15,243 nucleotides of DNA from Betaproteobacteria bacterium (lineage in GTDB: Bacteria; Pseudomonadota; Gammaproteobacteria; Burkholderiales; SG8-41): positions 1-15,243 of the forward strand of contig JAIOOZ010000333.1 of NCBI GenBank assembly GCA_021414185.1, read 5' to 3'. This document shows, piece by piece, positions 6,014 through 13,617 of the stretch. How positions within the stretch are numbered: position 1 is the stretch's first letter; the number at the start of each line of letters is the position of its first letter. A program made the position numbers and the translations under genes. The notes under the pieces are model-generated. The model ran no database searches. It was not told the origin of the DNA and saw only the letters and a list, made by a program, of their open reading frames with translations.

Positions 6014-7807
6014 ATGCAGCAGATCCGCAACTTTTCCATCATCGCGCACATCGACCACGGCAAGTCGACGCTCGCCGACCGCTTCATCCAGTTTTGCGGC
6101 GGCCTTTCCGACCGCGAGATGGAAGCGCAGGTGCTCGACTCGATGGATCTCGAGCGCGAGCGCGGCATCACGATCAAGGCGCAGACCGCGGCCCTGCAGT
6201 ATCGCGCGCTCGACGGTCAGACTTATCTGCTCAACCTGATCGACACGCCCGGGCACGTCGATTTTTCTTATGAAGTCTCGCGCTCGCTGGCGGCATGCGA
6301 AGGCGCGCTGCTGGTCGTCGATGCGTCGCAGGGCGTCGAAGCGCAGACTGTCGCCAATTGCTATACCGCCACCGAGCAGGGCGTGGAAGTCGTCCCGGTG
6401 ATCAACAAGATCGATCTGCCTTCGGCGGAACCGGCACGCGTAATCACCGAAATCGAAGACATCATCGGCATTCCCGCGCAGGAGGCCGTGCTGGCGAGCG
6501 CCAAATCGGGCCTGGGAGTGCAGGACATACTCGAAGCGGTCATTGCGCGCATACCGGCGCCGCGCGGCGATCCGGCAGCGCCGCTGAAGGCATTAATCAT
6601 CGATTCGTGGTTCGACAACTACGTCGGCGTGGTGATGCTGGTGCGCGTGGTCGATGGCGAGTTGCGCCCGAAAGACCGCATCCTGCTGATGTCGACGAAG
6701 ACACAGCATCTGTGCGAGCAGGTCGGCGTATTCACGCCGAAATCGCGCGCTAAGCAGAGCCTGGGCGCCGGCGAGGTGGGATTCGTCATCGCGGGCATCA
6801 AGGAACTCAAGGCGGCGCGCGTGGGCGACACGGTCACCCTCGTCGAGCGTCCGGCGGCCGAGGCATTGCCCGGGTTCAAGGAAATCCAGCCGCAGGTGTT
6901 TGCCGGACTGTATCCGATCGACTCAAACCAGTACGACGCCTTGCGCGACGCGCTGGAAAAGCTGCACCTGAACGATGCATCGCTGCGCTACGAACCAGAA
7001 TCATCGCAGGCGCTGGGTTTTGGTTTTCGCTGCGGATTTCTCGGCCTGCTGCATCTCGATATCGTGCAGGAGCGGCTCGAGCGCGAGTACGGAATGGAAC
7101 TTATCACCACGGCGCCGACGGTGGTCTACCAGGTGCATCTGAACGACGGCACACTGATAGAAATCGAGAACCCCTCGAAGTTGCCCGACCTGTCGAAAGT
7201 GAACGAGATACGCGAGCCCATCATCACGGCATCCATACTGGTGCCGCAGGATTACGTGGGCGCGATCATAACGCTGTGCACGCAAAAGCGGGGCGTGCAG
7301 CGCAACATGCAATATCTCGGACGGCAGGTGATGCTGACCTACGAACTGCCGTTGAACGAAGTCGTGATGGATTTTTTCGACAAACTGAAGTCGTCGAGCC
7401 GCGGTTACGCGTCGCTCGATTACGATTTCAAGGAATACCGCGCCGGCGACCTCGTCAGGCTGGATATCCTGATCAACGGCGACCGCGTCGACGCGCTGTC
7501 TCTGATCGTGCACCGCGCCAATGCGCTGTATCGCGGCCGCGAGCTGGCGCAGAAGATGCGCGAACTGATTCCGCGCCAGATGTTCGACGTCGCCGTGCAG
7601 GCCGCGATAGGCGCGCATATAATCGCGCGGGAAAACGTCAAGGCGCTGCGCAAGAACGTGCTGGCCAAGTGTTACGGTGGCGATATCTCGCGTAAAAGGA
7701 AGCTGCTCGAGAAGCAGAAGGCCGGCAAAAAACGCATGAAACAGGTCGGCAACGTGGAAATTCCACAGGAAGCGTTTCTGGCCATATTGCAGGTGGAGAG
7801 CAAATGA
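6014..7807 (+). CDS. lepA: Elongation factor 4 (LepA), ribosome-associated GTPase
   Basis: A 597-residue translational GTPase of the expected size. G1 is AHIDHGKST (11-19), G3 DTPGH (77-81), G4 NKID (131-134) and G5 SAKSG (162-166). Domain II, two EF-G-like alpha/beta domains and the LepA-specific C-terminal domain follow, the last marked by CYGGDISRKRKLLEKQKAGK. LepA acts on the ribosome; it is linked to back-translocation and to translation initiation or 30S assembly, and associates with the membrane in some species. MQQIRNFSIIAHIDHG aligns with the family N-terminus and fixes the start at 6014, although no Shine-Dalgarno precedes it: the upstream bases are the T-run and 3' arm of a hairpin. 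lepB follows after 68 bp, the ancient lepA-lepB pairing. Confidence 0.98.
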   Translation: MQQIRNFSIIAHIDHGKSTLADRFIQFCGGLSDREMEAQVLDSMDLERERGITIKAQTAALQYRALDGQTYLLNLIDTPGHVDFSYEVSRSLAACEGALLVVDASQGVEAQTVANCYTATEQGVEVVPVINKIDLPSAEPARVITEIEDIIGIPAQEAVLASAKSGLGVQDILEAVIARIPAPRGDPAAPLKALIIDSWFDNYVGVVMLVRVVDGELRPKDRILLMSTKTQHLCEQVGVFTPKSRAKQSLGAGEVGFVIAGIKELKAARVGDTVTLVERPAAEALPGFKEIQPQVFAGLYPIDSNQYDALRDALEKLHLNDASLRYEPESSQALGFGFRCGFLGLLHLDIVQERLEREYGMELITTAPTVVYQVHLNDGTLIEIENPSKLPDLSKVNEIREPIITASILVPQDYVGAIITLCTQKRGVQRNMQYLGRQVMLTYELPLNEVVMDFFDKLKSSSRGYASLDYDFKEYRAGDLVRLDILINGDRVDALSLIVHRANALYRGRELAQKMRELIPRQMFDVAVQAAIGAHIIARENVKALRKNVLAKCYGGDISRKRKLLEKQKAGKKRMKQVGNVEIPQEAFLAILQVESK

Positions 7808-7875
7808 TGCGCATGTCAGAACTGCAAGCGCCGCCCGCTGTCTGTCTGAAGCGGCATTCGTAGACGGGGCTCTAA

Positions 7876-8682
7876 ATGAATTTTGCTTTGATCATGTTTT
7901 CGCTGCTGATGCTGACGGGCGCGGTCTGCCTGCTCGACTATTACGTATTGCGCAAGAATCGCGCTGCCGATGCCGTCGAACCGTGGTGGATCGAATATCC
8001 GAAGAGCTTCTTCCCGGTCATCCTGATCGTGTTTCTGCTGCGCTCGTTTCTGGTCGAACCGTTCAAGATTCCGTCTGGCTCCATGCTGCCCACGCTCCTG
8101 ATCGGCGATTTCATACTGGTCAACAAGTTCACTTACGGGATACGCCTGCCGGTCATCAACAAGAAGGTTCTCGACCTCAATACCCCGCAGCGCGGCGACG
8201 TCATGGTGTTCCGTTATCCGGAAAATCCTTCGCTTGACTACATCAAGCGCGTGGTCGGCGTGCCTGGCGACAAGGTCACTTACCAGAACAAGCGCCTGTC
8301 GATCAACGGCCAGGAAATCAAGGTTGAAGCGGACGGCCAGTATAACTACGTGGAAAGCGGTCTGAGCTTCGTATCGACCCAGCGGCTGAAGGAATTGCTC
8401 GCGCCCGGGCAGCCGCACGCGATCCTGCTCAACCCGGAAATCCCGACACTGCGCATCTCCGACGTCAGGCGATTCCCTTTTCACGAGAATTGTGCCTACA
8501 ATGAAGCGGGATTTACGTGCACGGTGCCGCCTGGGCATTTTTTCATGATGGGCGACAACCGCGACAGCAGCAGCGATAGCCGCTACTGGGGCTTCGTGCC
8601 GGACCAGAATATCGTCGGCAAGGCGTTTTTGATCTGGTGGAATTTCGATGAATTCAAACGCATCGGGCAATCGATAAAATGA
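7876..8682 (+). CDS. lepB: Type I signal peptidase (leader peptidase LepB)
   Basis: A 268-residue inner-membrane serine/lysine protease that removes signal peptides from exported proteins such as RseB and MucD here. Two N-terminal membrane segments lie at about 3-20 and 45-60, with the catalytic domain in the periplasm. Box B, PSGSMLPTLLIGD, carries the nucleophile Ser69. Box D, DYIKRVVGVPGD, carries the general base Lys124. Box E, GDNRDSSSDSRYWGFVP, lies near the C-terminus. A Cys pair in 'NCAYNEAGFTCTVPPG' may form a disulfide, as in E. coli LepB. The Shine-Dalgarno is weak (GGGG at 7866-7869). The stop overlaps an alternative ATG of the next gene by ATGA, so these two genes are probably one transcript with lepA. 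Confidence 0.97.
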   Translation: MNFALIMFSLLMLTGAVCLLDYYVLRKNRAADAVEPWWIEYPKSFFPVILIVFLLRSFLVEPFKIPSGSMLPTLLIGDFILVNKFTYGIRLPVINKKVLDLNTPQRGDVMVFRYPENPSLDYIKRVVGVPGDKVTYQNKRLSINGQEIKVEADGQYNYVESGLSFVSTQRLKELLAPGQPHAILLNPEIPTLRISDVRRFPFHENCAYNEAGFTCTVPPGHFFMMGDNRDSSSDSRYWGFVPDQNIVGKAFLIWWNFDEFKRIGQSIK

Positions 8683-8683
8683 C

Positions 8684-8689
8684 AGGGGG
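8684..8689 (+). promoter_or_regulatory. Ribosome binding site favouring the 8694 start of the DUF4845 gene
   Basis: AGGGGG lies 4 bp before the ATG at 8694. The alternative ATG at 8679 overlaps the lepB stop (ATGA) and would add only MTGGS. The family N-terminus, MKKQ followed by GVSLSGLL, agrees with 8694. Confidence 0.55.
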
Positions 8690-8693
8690 CAGC

Positions 8694-9056
8694 ATGAAAA
8701 AGCAACTGGGTGTGAGTTTGAGCGGCTTGCTCATGGTTAGTGTCGTGCTGATTTTGATCGCGTTGCTCGGCTTCAAGCTGTTCAAGCCTTATAGCGAATA
8801 CATGGCCCTGCAAAAAATATTGCGTACACTGGCAGTCAAACCCGAGGTCAGGAACGGGACGCGACGTGACTTCACCACCTCGTGGGCGGCTTACGCCAAT
8901 ATCGAAGGCATTACTGCAATCGGCGGCGACGACGTTGAAATCACGAAGGACGGCAACAACGTCACGCTCAGCGCGAGCTATCAGGTCAAGGTGCCGCTGT
9001 TCAAGAACTTCAGCCTGTTGATCGATTTCGCGCCGAGTTCGTCGTCGGGTCCGTAG
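8694..9056 (+). CDS. DUF4845 family membrane protein
   Basis: A 120-residue protein of unknown function belonging to the DUF4845 family, which is repeatedly found between lepB and rnc in betaproteobacteria. It begins MKKQLGVSLSGLLMVSVVLI. A short basic tail and a glycine are followed by one hydrophobic helix (about 9-28) and a soluble domain that presumably lies in the periplasm. The layout resembles a type IV prepilin (basic leader, Gly, hydrophobic helix), but position +5 after the glycine is Gly rather than the Glu usual in pilins. The rest, including YANIEGITAIGGDDVEITKD and LSASYQVKVPLFKNFSLLID, is predicted mostly beta-strand. It is likely co-transcribed with lepB. The family name is recognised from context and N-terminus; no function is claimed. 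Confidence 0.8.
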   Translation: MKKQLGVSLSGLLMVSVVLILIALLGFKLFKPYSEYMALQKILRTLAVKPEVRNGTRRDFTTSWAAYANIEGITAIGGDDVEITKDGNNVTLSASYQVKVPLFKNFSLLIDFAPSSSSGP

Positions 9057-9088
9057 CCGGAGCGGCACGGGTAATTGACCGGCAAAGC

Positions 9089-9760
9089 ATGCTTCGTCGC
9101 GACCTCGCCGAAACCACGGGTTACTCATTCGGCAATCCCGATTTGCTGCGGCAGGCACTGACTCACCGCAGCTTCGGCGCGACGCATAACGAACGGCTGG
9201 AATTCCTCGGCGATGGCGTATTGAACTGCGTCGTCGCCGCATTGCTGTTCGAGCGCTTCCCGCAGCTGCCGGAAGGCGAGCTTTCGCGCCTGCGCGCGAG
9301 CCTCGTCAACCAGCAAAGCCTGTTCGAAACCGCGCAGCGGATCGACCTCGGCCGCCATTTGCAGCTGGGCGAAGGCGAGGTGAAAAGCGGCGGGGCGCAG
9401 CGCCCTTCGATACTTGCCGACGCGCTCGAGGCTTTGATCGGTGCGGCATTTCTCGACGGCGGATTCGATGCGGCGCGCGCGCTGGTGGCGCGGTTGTTCG
9501 AGCAGGCGCTCAAAACCGCCGATCCGCAGAACGTAGGCAAGGACGCCAAAACGCAGTTGCAGGAATTCCTGCAGGCACGCCGTATCGCGCTGCCGCAGTA
9601 TTCCGTGATAGCTACGGGGGGCGAGGCGCACGAGCAGAGTTTTCGCGTCGAGTGCGCGATCCCCGAGTTGAATATCCGCACCCAGGGCGAGGGCAGCAGC
9701 CGCCGCAGTGCCGAGCAGGTTGCCGCGCGCCGCGCGTACGATCTCGGCAGCCGAACGTAA
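9089..9760 (+). CDS. rnc: Ribonuclease III
   Basis: A 223-residue double-strand-specific endoribonuclease with the usual layout: nuclease domain at about 5-145 and dsRNA-binding domain at about 150-222 (KTQLQEFLQARRIALPQYSV onward). The signature NERLEFLGDGVL gives catalytic Glu35, Glu38 and Asp42. Asp111 and Glu114 in DALEALIGAAF complete the metal site. The enzyme processes 16S/23S rRNA precursors and some mRNAs. The signature has Gly43 where Ser or Ala is usual after GD. No good Shine-Dalgarno precedes the ATG; an upstream in-frame ATT (9074) would add only five residues and is not needed. era follows after 14 bp, the conserved rnc-era pair that joins rRNA cleavage with 30S assembly. Confidence 0.97.
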   Translation: MLRRDLAETTGYSFGNPDLLRQALTHRSFGATHNERLEFLGDGVLNCVVAALLFERFPQLPEGELSRLRASLVNQQSLFETAQRIDLGRHLQLGEGEVKSGGAQRPSILADALEALIGAAFLDGGFDAARALVARLFEQALKTADPQNVGKDAKTQLQEFLQARRIALPQYSVIATGGEAHEQSFRVECAIPELNIRTQGEGSSRRSAEQVAARRAYDLGSRT

Positions 9761-9774
9761 ATGCACGGACTTCA

Positions 9775-10671
9775 ATGAACGATACCGCAAAAGATTTTCG
9801 TGCCGGCTATGTTGCGATCGTGGGCCGTCCGAACGTCGGCAAGTCGACGCTGCTGAACCGCCTGGTCGGCCAGAAACTGAGCATCACCTCGCGCAAGCCG
9901 CAGACCACGCGGCAGCGCATCACCGGCATACTGACGCGCGACGACGCGCAGCTGATGTTCGTCGATACGCCGGGATTCCAGACGCGCCATACCAGCGCGC
10001 TTAACCGCCAGATGAACCGCACCGTGACGCAGGCACTGGCCGACGTTGACGTGATATTGCTGGTGGTCGAGGCCGGGCACTTCAGCGCGGAAGACCGCGC
10101 GCTGCTGCCGTTGCTGCCGAAAGAACGCAAAACGCTTCTGGTCATCAATAAAACCGACCGGCTTGCCGATCGCGGTCTCCTGCTGCCTTTCATCACCGAA
10201 GTGTCCGGCGCGCATGAGTTTGCCGAAATCGTTCCGGTCTCCGCGTCCAAGGGGCACGGCGTCGACGAACTCGCGACGACCATCAGCCGCTATCTGCCGG
10301 TGCAGCCGGCGCTGTATGGCGCGGACGAGGTCACCGAATCAAGCGAGCGTTTTCTCGCGGCCGAACTGATCCGCGAAAAATTGTTTCGCCTGCTTGGCGA
10401 CGAATTGCCCTACGCGAGTGCCGTCATCATCGACAAATTTTCCATGGAAGGCACCATGCGGCGCATCCATGCCTCCATACTCGTCGACAAGGACTCGCAC
10501 AAAGGCATCGTGGTCGGCACCAAGGGCGCGCAACTGAAGGCGATCGGCACCAAGGCCCGCCTCGACATGGAAAAACTGTTCGGCGGCAAAGTCCATCTCG
10601 AACTGTGGGTCAAGGTCAAACGCGGTTGGGCGGAAAATCAACAGGTCATGAAGCAGCTCGGTTATGGCTGA
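9775..10671 (+). CDS. era: GTPase Era, 16S rRNA-binding
   Basis: A 298-residue GTPase required for 30S subunit maturation. It binds the 3' end of 16S rRNA and associates with the inner membrane. The G1 loop is GRPNVGKST (17-25), G3 DTPGF (64-68), G4 NKTD (125-128) and G5 SASK (156-159). The C-terminal KH domain contains the GTKG loop (248-251) and ends with ELWVKVKRGWAEN, the family's usual close. The ATG at 9775 has CGGA at 9766-9769 and gives the normal short N-terminus; the frame is open further upstream but those residues are an rnc shadow. It overlaps recO by 8 bp. Confidence 0.98.
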   Translation: MNDTAKDFRAGYVAIVGRPNVGKSTLLNRLVGQKLSITSRKPQTTRQRITGILTRDDAQLMFVDTPGFQTRHTSALNRQMNRTVTQALADVDVILLVVEAGHFSAEDRALLPLLPKERKTLLVINKTDRLADRGLLLPFITEVSGAHEFAEIVPVSASKGHGVDELATTISRYLPVQPALYGADEVTESSERFLAAELIREKLFRLLGDELPYASAVIIDKFSMEGTMRRIHASILVDKDSHKGIVVGTKGAQLKAIGTKARLDMEKLFGGKVHLELWVKVKRGWAENQQVMKQLGYG

Positions 10672-11410
10672 TGCAGGCAGGGTGCGCCATGATGGAGAAC
10701 CCGCTTTCGTGCTGCATAGCTACCCGTATCGCGAAACCAGTCTGATCATCGAGGCGTTCACGCGCAATTACGGCCGCGTGGCGCTGGTCGCGCGCGGCGC
10801 GCGGCGGCCGCGTTCAGTGCTGCGCGGCGTGCTGCTGGCGTTTCAGCCGTTGTTGCTCAGCTGGGGGGGCAAGGCCGAGTTGCGCACGCTGCACAAGGCC
10901 GAATGGCAGGGCGGGCTGCCGCAGTTGACGGGCCGCGGACTGTTGTGCGGTTTCTATCTGAACGAACTGATGCTGAAGCTGCTGGCGCGCGACGATGCGC
11001 ACGAAGCCCTCTACGAGACCTACCACGCAACGCTCAGCATCCTGAGCAACGGCGGGGACCACGCGATGACGCTGCGCAGCTTCGAGCAGCAGTTTCTGAA
11101 AGAGGCCGGATACGCGCTGACGCTGGACCACGACGTGATGAGCGGCGAGGCGATACGCGCGGACCGCAATTATCATTACCTGCTCGAACGCGGGCCCGTG
11201 CTCGCCGCGCGTGATGGCAGCGGGGGCGGCGACGACGGAAAACGGTTAGAATTGGCGGGACAAACGCTGCTCGACATGGCGCGCGACGAGTATTCGAGTC
11301 CGGTTACCCAGCAGCAGAGCAAGGCATTGATGCGCATGCTGATTAATCACTGCCTTGGCAACCAGACGCTGAATACCCGGCAGTTATTGAAGGATATGCA
11401 ACAGCTATGA
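10664..11410 (+). CDS. recO: DNA repair protein RecO
   Basis: A 248-residue mediator protein that loads RecA onto SSB-coated single-stranded DNA in the RecFOR recombination pathway and anneals complementary strands. The N-terminal OB fold (about 10-90) has the family start FVLHSYPYRETSLIIEAFTR, followed by GRVALVARGARRPRS and LRGVLLAFQPLLLSW. The helical C-terminal part includes LLCGFYLNELMLKLLARDD, a strong RecO signature, and FEQQFLKEAGYA. No zinc-finger cysteines are present. A glycine/aspartate-rich loop, DGSGGGDDG, near residue 184 is probably a flexible insertion. A run of seven G (10863-10869) lies in the OB-fold region, but the frame is intact. The start overlaps era by 8 bp and the stop overlaps pdxJ by 4 bp (ATGA). 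Confidence 0.95.
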   Translation: MADAGRVRHDGEPAFVLHSYPYRETSLIIEAFTRNYGRVALVARGARRPRSVLRGVLLAFQPLLLSWGGKAELRTLHKAEWQGGLPQLTGRGLLCGFYLNELMLKLLARDDAHEALYETYHATLSILSNGGDHAMTLRSFEQQFLKEAGYALTLDHDVMSGEAIRADRNYHYLLERGPVLAARDGSGGGDDGKRLELAGQTLLDMARDEYSSPVTQQQSKALMRMLINHCLGNQTLNTRQLLKDMQQL

Positions 11411-12150
11411 CGCGCCTGAGCGTCAATCTCAACAAGATCGCATTGCTGCGCAACTCGCGCTCGCTCGGCATTCCGAGTGTCACGCGCGCGGCGACGATCT
11501 CCCTGGACGCCGGCGCGCATGGCATTACCGTGCATCCGCGTCCCGACAGCCGGCATATCCGCATCGATGACGTGCGCGAGTTGTCGGCATTGCTCAAGAA
11601 ACGTCCGGGCGCCGAATTCAATATCGAAGGCAATCCGTTCGAAGGGCTGATCGATATCGCGCGCGAAGCGATGCCGCAGCAATGCACGCTGGTGCCGGAT
11701 GATCCCACTGCGTTTACTTCCGACCACGGCTGGGACATCAAACGCGATGGCGCCCGGCTCAAACCCCTGATCGCCGAACTCAAGGCGCTGGGAATGCGCG
11801 TCAGCCTGTTCATGGACCCGCTGCCGGATGCGATGGTCGCGGTGCGCGAACTCGGGGCAGACCGCATCGAGCTATATACCGAACCGTACGCGCAGGCATT
11901 CGGCCGCGCGGATGAGCAGGCGGTGCTGAAGAGTTATGCCGATACCGCGCAGGCAGCGCAACGCGCCGGCCTCGGCGTCAACGCGGGGCATGATCTGAAT
12001 CAGCAGAATCTGCCGCTTTTTCTGTCCGCAGTGCCGCAGGTGCTGGAAGTGTCGATCGGTCACGCGCTGGTCGCCGATGCGATAGAGGCGGGGCTCGCCC
12101 CCACGGTGCGTGGTTATCTGGCCGCAATCGCCAGGGCTGGCCGCTCTTGA
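11407..12150 (+). CDS. pdxJ: Pyridoxine 5'-phosphate synthase (PdxJ)
   Basis: A 247-residue TIM-barrel enzyme that condenses 1-deoxy-D-xylulose 5-phosphate with 3-amino-2-oxopropyl phosphate to pyridoxine 5'-phosphate, the ring-closing step of the DXP-dependent vitamin B6 pathway. Family marks are the start LSVNLNKIALLRNSR, the phosphate/active-site segment GITVHPRPDSRHI with His43, Arg45 and His50, the catalytic Glu74 in FNIEGNP, and GLGVNAGHDLNQQNLP with the later active-site region EVSIGHALVADA. The upstream GAAGGA (11389-11394) is 12 bp from the ATG, so coupling through the ATGA overlap with recO probably drives translation. The stop codon forms a TTGA overlap with acpS, the widespread pdxJ-acpS pairing. 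Confidence 0.97.
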   Translation: MTRLSVNLNKIALLRNSRSLGIPSVTRAATISLDAGAHGITVHPRPDSRHIRIDDVRELSALLKKRPGAEFNIEGNPFEGLIDIAREAMPQQCTLVPDDPTAFTSDHGWDIKRDGARLKPLIAELKALGMRVSLFMDPLPDAMVAVRELGADRIELYTEPYAQAFGRADEQAVLKSYADTAQAAQRAGLGVNAGHDLNQQNLPLFLSAVPQVLEVSIGHALVADAIEAGLAPTVRGYLAAIARAGRS

Positions 12151-12527
12151 TTTACGGTATAGGCGTAGACGTGGTGGAGCCGCATCGCGTCAAGCGGTTG
12201 CTCGAAAAGTACGGCGAACGGTTCGCGCGCCGCGTCCTGACCGAGCGCGAATGGCCGGGTTACGCCAAAACCATCAACCGGGTATTTTTTCTGGCCAACC
12301 GCTTTGCCGCCAAGGAAGCGTTCTCGAAGGCGATGGGCACCGGGTTCCGCTTTCCTGTGACCCTGCAATGCATCAGCGTCGTGCCGGACCGGCGCGGCAA
12401 ACCCGGGTTCGAATTTCATCCCAAGCTCGCCGCGCTGGTCGCCGCCGAAGGCATCGTCGGCCACTTTGTCACCATCAGCGACGAGAAAAGCCTGGCTTGC
12501 GCCTGCGTCGTGCTGGAAAAACAATGA
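12147..12527 (+). CDS. acpS: Holo-[acyl-carrier-protein] synthase (AcpS)
   Basis: A 126-residue phosphopantetheinyl transferase that moves the 4'-phosphopantetheine of coenzyme A onto a serine of apo-ACP, activating fatty-acid synthesis. The Mg-binding Asp8 lies in MIYGIGVDVVE, and the second conserved motif FAAKEAFSKAMGTG carries Glu57; both are intact. It starts with TTG, fixed by the family N-terminus IYGIGVD that begins at the next codon. TTG overlaps the pdxJ stop as TTGA, which suggests translation coupled to pdxJ and a low synthesis rate. The stop overlaps the nagZ start as ATGA. The length is normal. Confidence 0.95.
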   Translation: MIYGIGVDVVEPHRVKRLLEKYGERFARRVLTEREWPGYAKTINRVFFLANRFAAKEAFSKAMGTGFRFPVTLQCISVVPDRRGKPGFEFHPKLAALVAAEGIVGHFVTISDEKSLACACVVLEKQ

Positions 12528-13594
12528 GCTCGCCGCTGCAGTTGTCCCACGGCCCGGTCATGCTCGACGTGGCGGGTACCGAACTGACCGCCGAAGACCG
12601 GCAGCGCCTCGCGCACCCTTTGGTTGGCGGCGTCATACTTTTTGCGCGGAACTATGCGTCGCCTGAACAACTGATAGCATTGACGCGTGAGATTCATGCG
12701 GTGCGCCAGCCGCAGTTGTTGATCGCAGTCGATCACGAAGGCGGGCGCGTGCAGCGTTTTCGCGACGGCTTTACGGTGTTGCCGGCGATGCGCGAACTGG
12801 GCGTCGCCTGGGACCTTGATACCAGGCATGCGCGCATGCTGGCGGAGGCGGTCGGCTATGTGCTGGCTGCCGAATTGCGCGCGCACGGCGTCGATTTGAG
12901 TTTCACGCCGGTGCTCGACGTCGATCACGGCAACAGCAGCGTAATCGGTGACCGCGCATTTCACAGCAATCCGCTGGCGATAGGTGATCTCGCGCTGGGC
13001 CTGATGCGCGGTTTGCGGCACGGCGGCATGTCGGCGGTGGGCAAGCATTTCCCGGGACACGGTCATGTCAAAGCGGATTCACATCATGAAATGCCGGTAG
13101 ACGAGCGGCAGCTGGAAGCACTTGAAGAGTCAGACCTGAAACCCTTTCGCCGCCTGATCGAAAGCGGGCTCGGCGGCATCATGCCCGCGCACGTGGTTTA
13201 TCCTGCCGTCGATGAGCACCCGGCCGGCTTTTCCGCGGTCTGGCTGAAACAGATACTGCGCCGCCAGATGGGCTTTAACGGCATGATATTCAGCGACGAT
13301 TTGTCGATGGAAGGGGCGAGTACTGCGGGCGACGTGGTCGAGCGCGCTTATGCCGCGGTGCGCGCCGGCTGCGACATGGTGCTGGTATGCAACGATCCGA
13401 AGTCCGCCGATCAATTGCTCGATAAATTCGACTATACGATGCCGGCGATGGCGTTGGCGCGTCTCGCGCGCATCCACGGCCGCGGCGGCCCGGAGTCTGT
13501 CGCCCAACTGCAGCACGACCGCTATTATCTCGACGCGGTCGCCACGGTGCGTGCCATCGGCGTCGACAGCGGCGACCTTCCGCTGTACCGTTAG
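12524..13594 (+). CDS. nagZ: Beta-N-acetylhexosaminidase NagZ (GH3)
   Basis: A 356-residue cytoplasmic GH3 glycosidase that removes N-acetylglucosamine from 1,6-anhydro-MurNAc peptides during peptidoglycan recycling. In organisms with AmpC its product affects beta-lactamase induction. The family is shown by PLVGGVILFARNY, IAVDHEGGRVQRFRDGFT, KHFPGHGHVKADSHHEMP (Asp185-Ser-His187, the acid/base dyad on the mobile loop) and MIFSDDLSMEGA with the probable nucleophile Asp258. The frame is open upstream to 12110, but those bases are the shadow of acpS; the ATG at 12524, with GGAA at 12514-12517 and an ATGA overlap with acpS, gives the conserved start 'LSHGPVMLDVAGTEL'. Confidence 0.97.
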   Translation: MSSPLQLSHGPVMLDVAGTELTAEDRQRLAHPLVGGVILFARNYASPEQLIALTREIHAVRQPQLLIAVDHEGGRVQRFRDGFTVLPAMRELGVAWDLDTRHARMLAEAVGYVLAAELRAHGVDLSFTPVLDVDHGNSSVIGDRAFHSNPLAIGDLALGLMRGLRHGGMSAVGKHFPGHGHVKADSHHEMPVDERQLEALEESDLKPFRRLIESGLGGIMPAHVVYPAVDEHPAGFSAVWLKQILRRQMGFNGMIFSDDLSMEGASTAGDVVERAYAAVRAGCDMVLVCNDPKSADQLLDKFDYTMPAMALARLARIHGRGGPESVAQLQHDRYYLDAVATVRAIGVDSGDLPLYR

Positions 13595-13617
13595 TCGCCA
13601 GCGGCAGCCGCCGGGCC

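Noticed and set aside
7807..7863. 18-residue open frame between lepA and lepB starting at an ATG that overlaps the lepA stop
   Set aside because: It has no ribosome binding site of its own and no recognisable leader-peptide pattern; too short to support without expression or conservation data.
10863..10869. Run of seven G in recO as a possible phase-variation tract
   Set aside because: A single short tract in a GC-rich housekeeping gene with the frame intact; no promoter or surface-protein context that would suggest phase variation.
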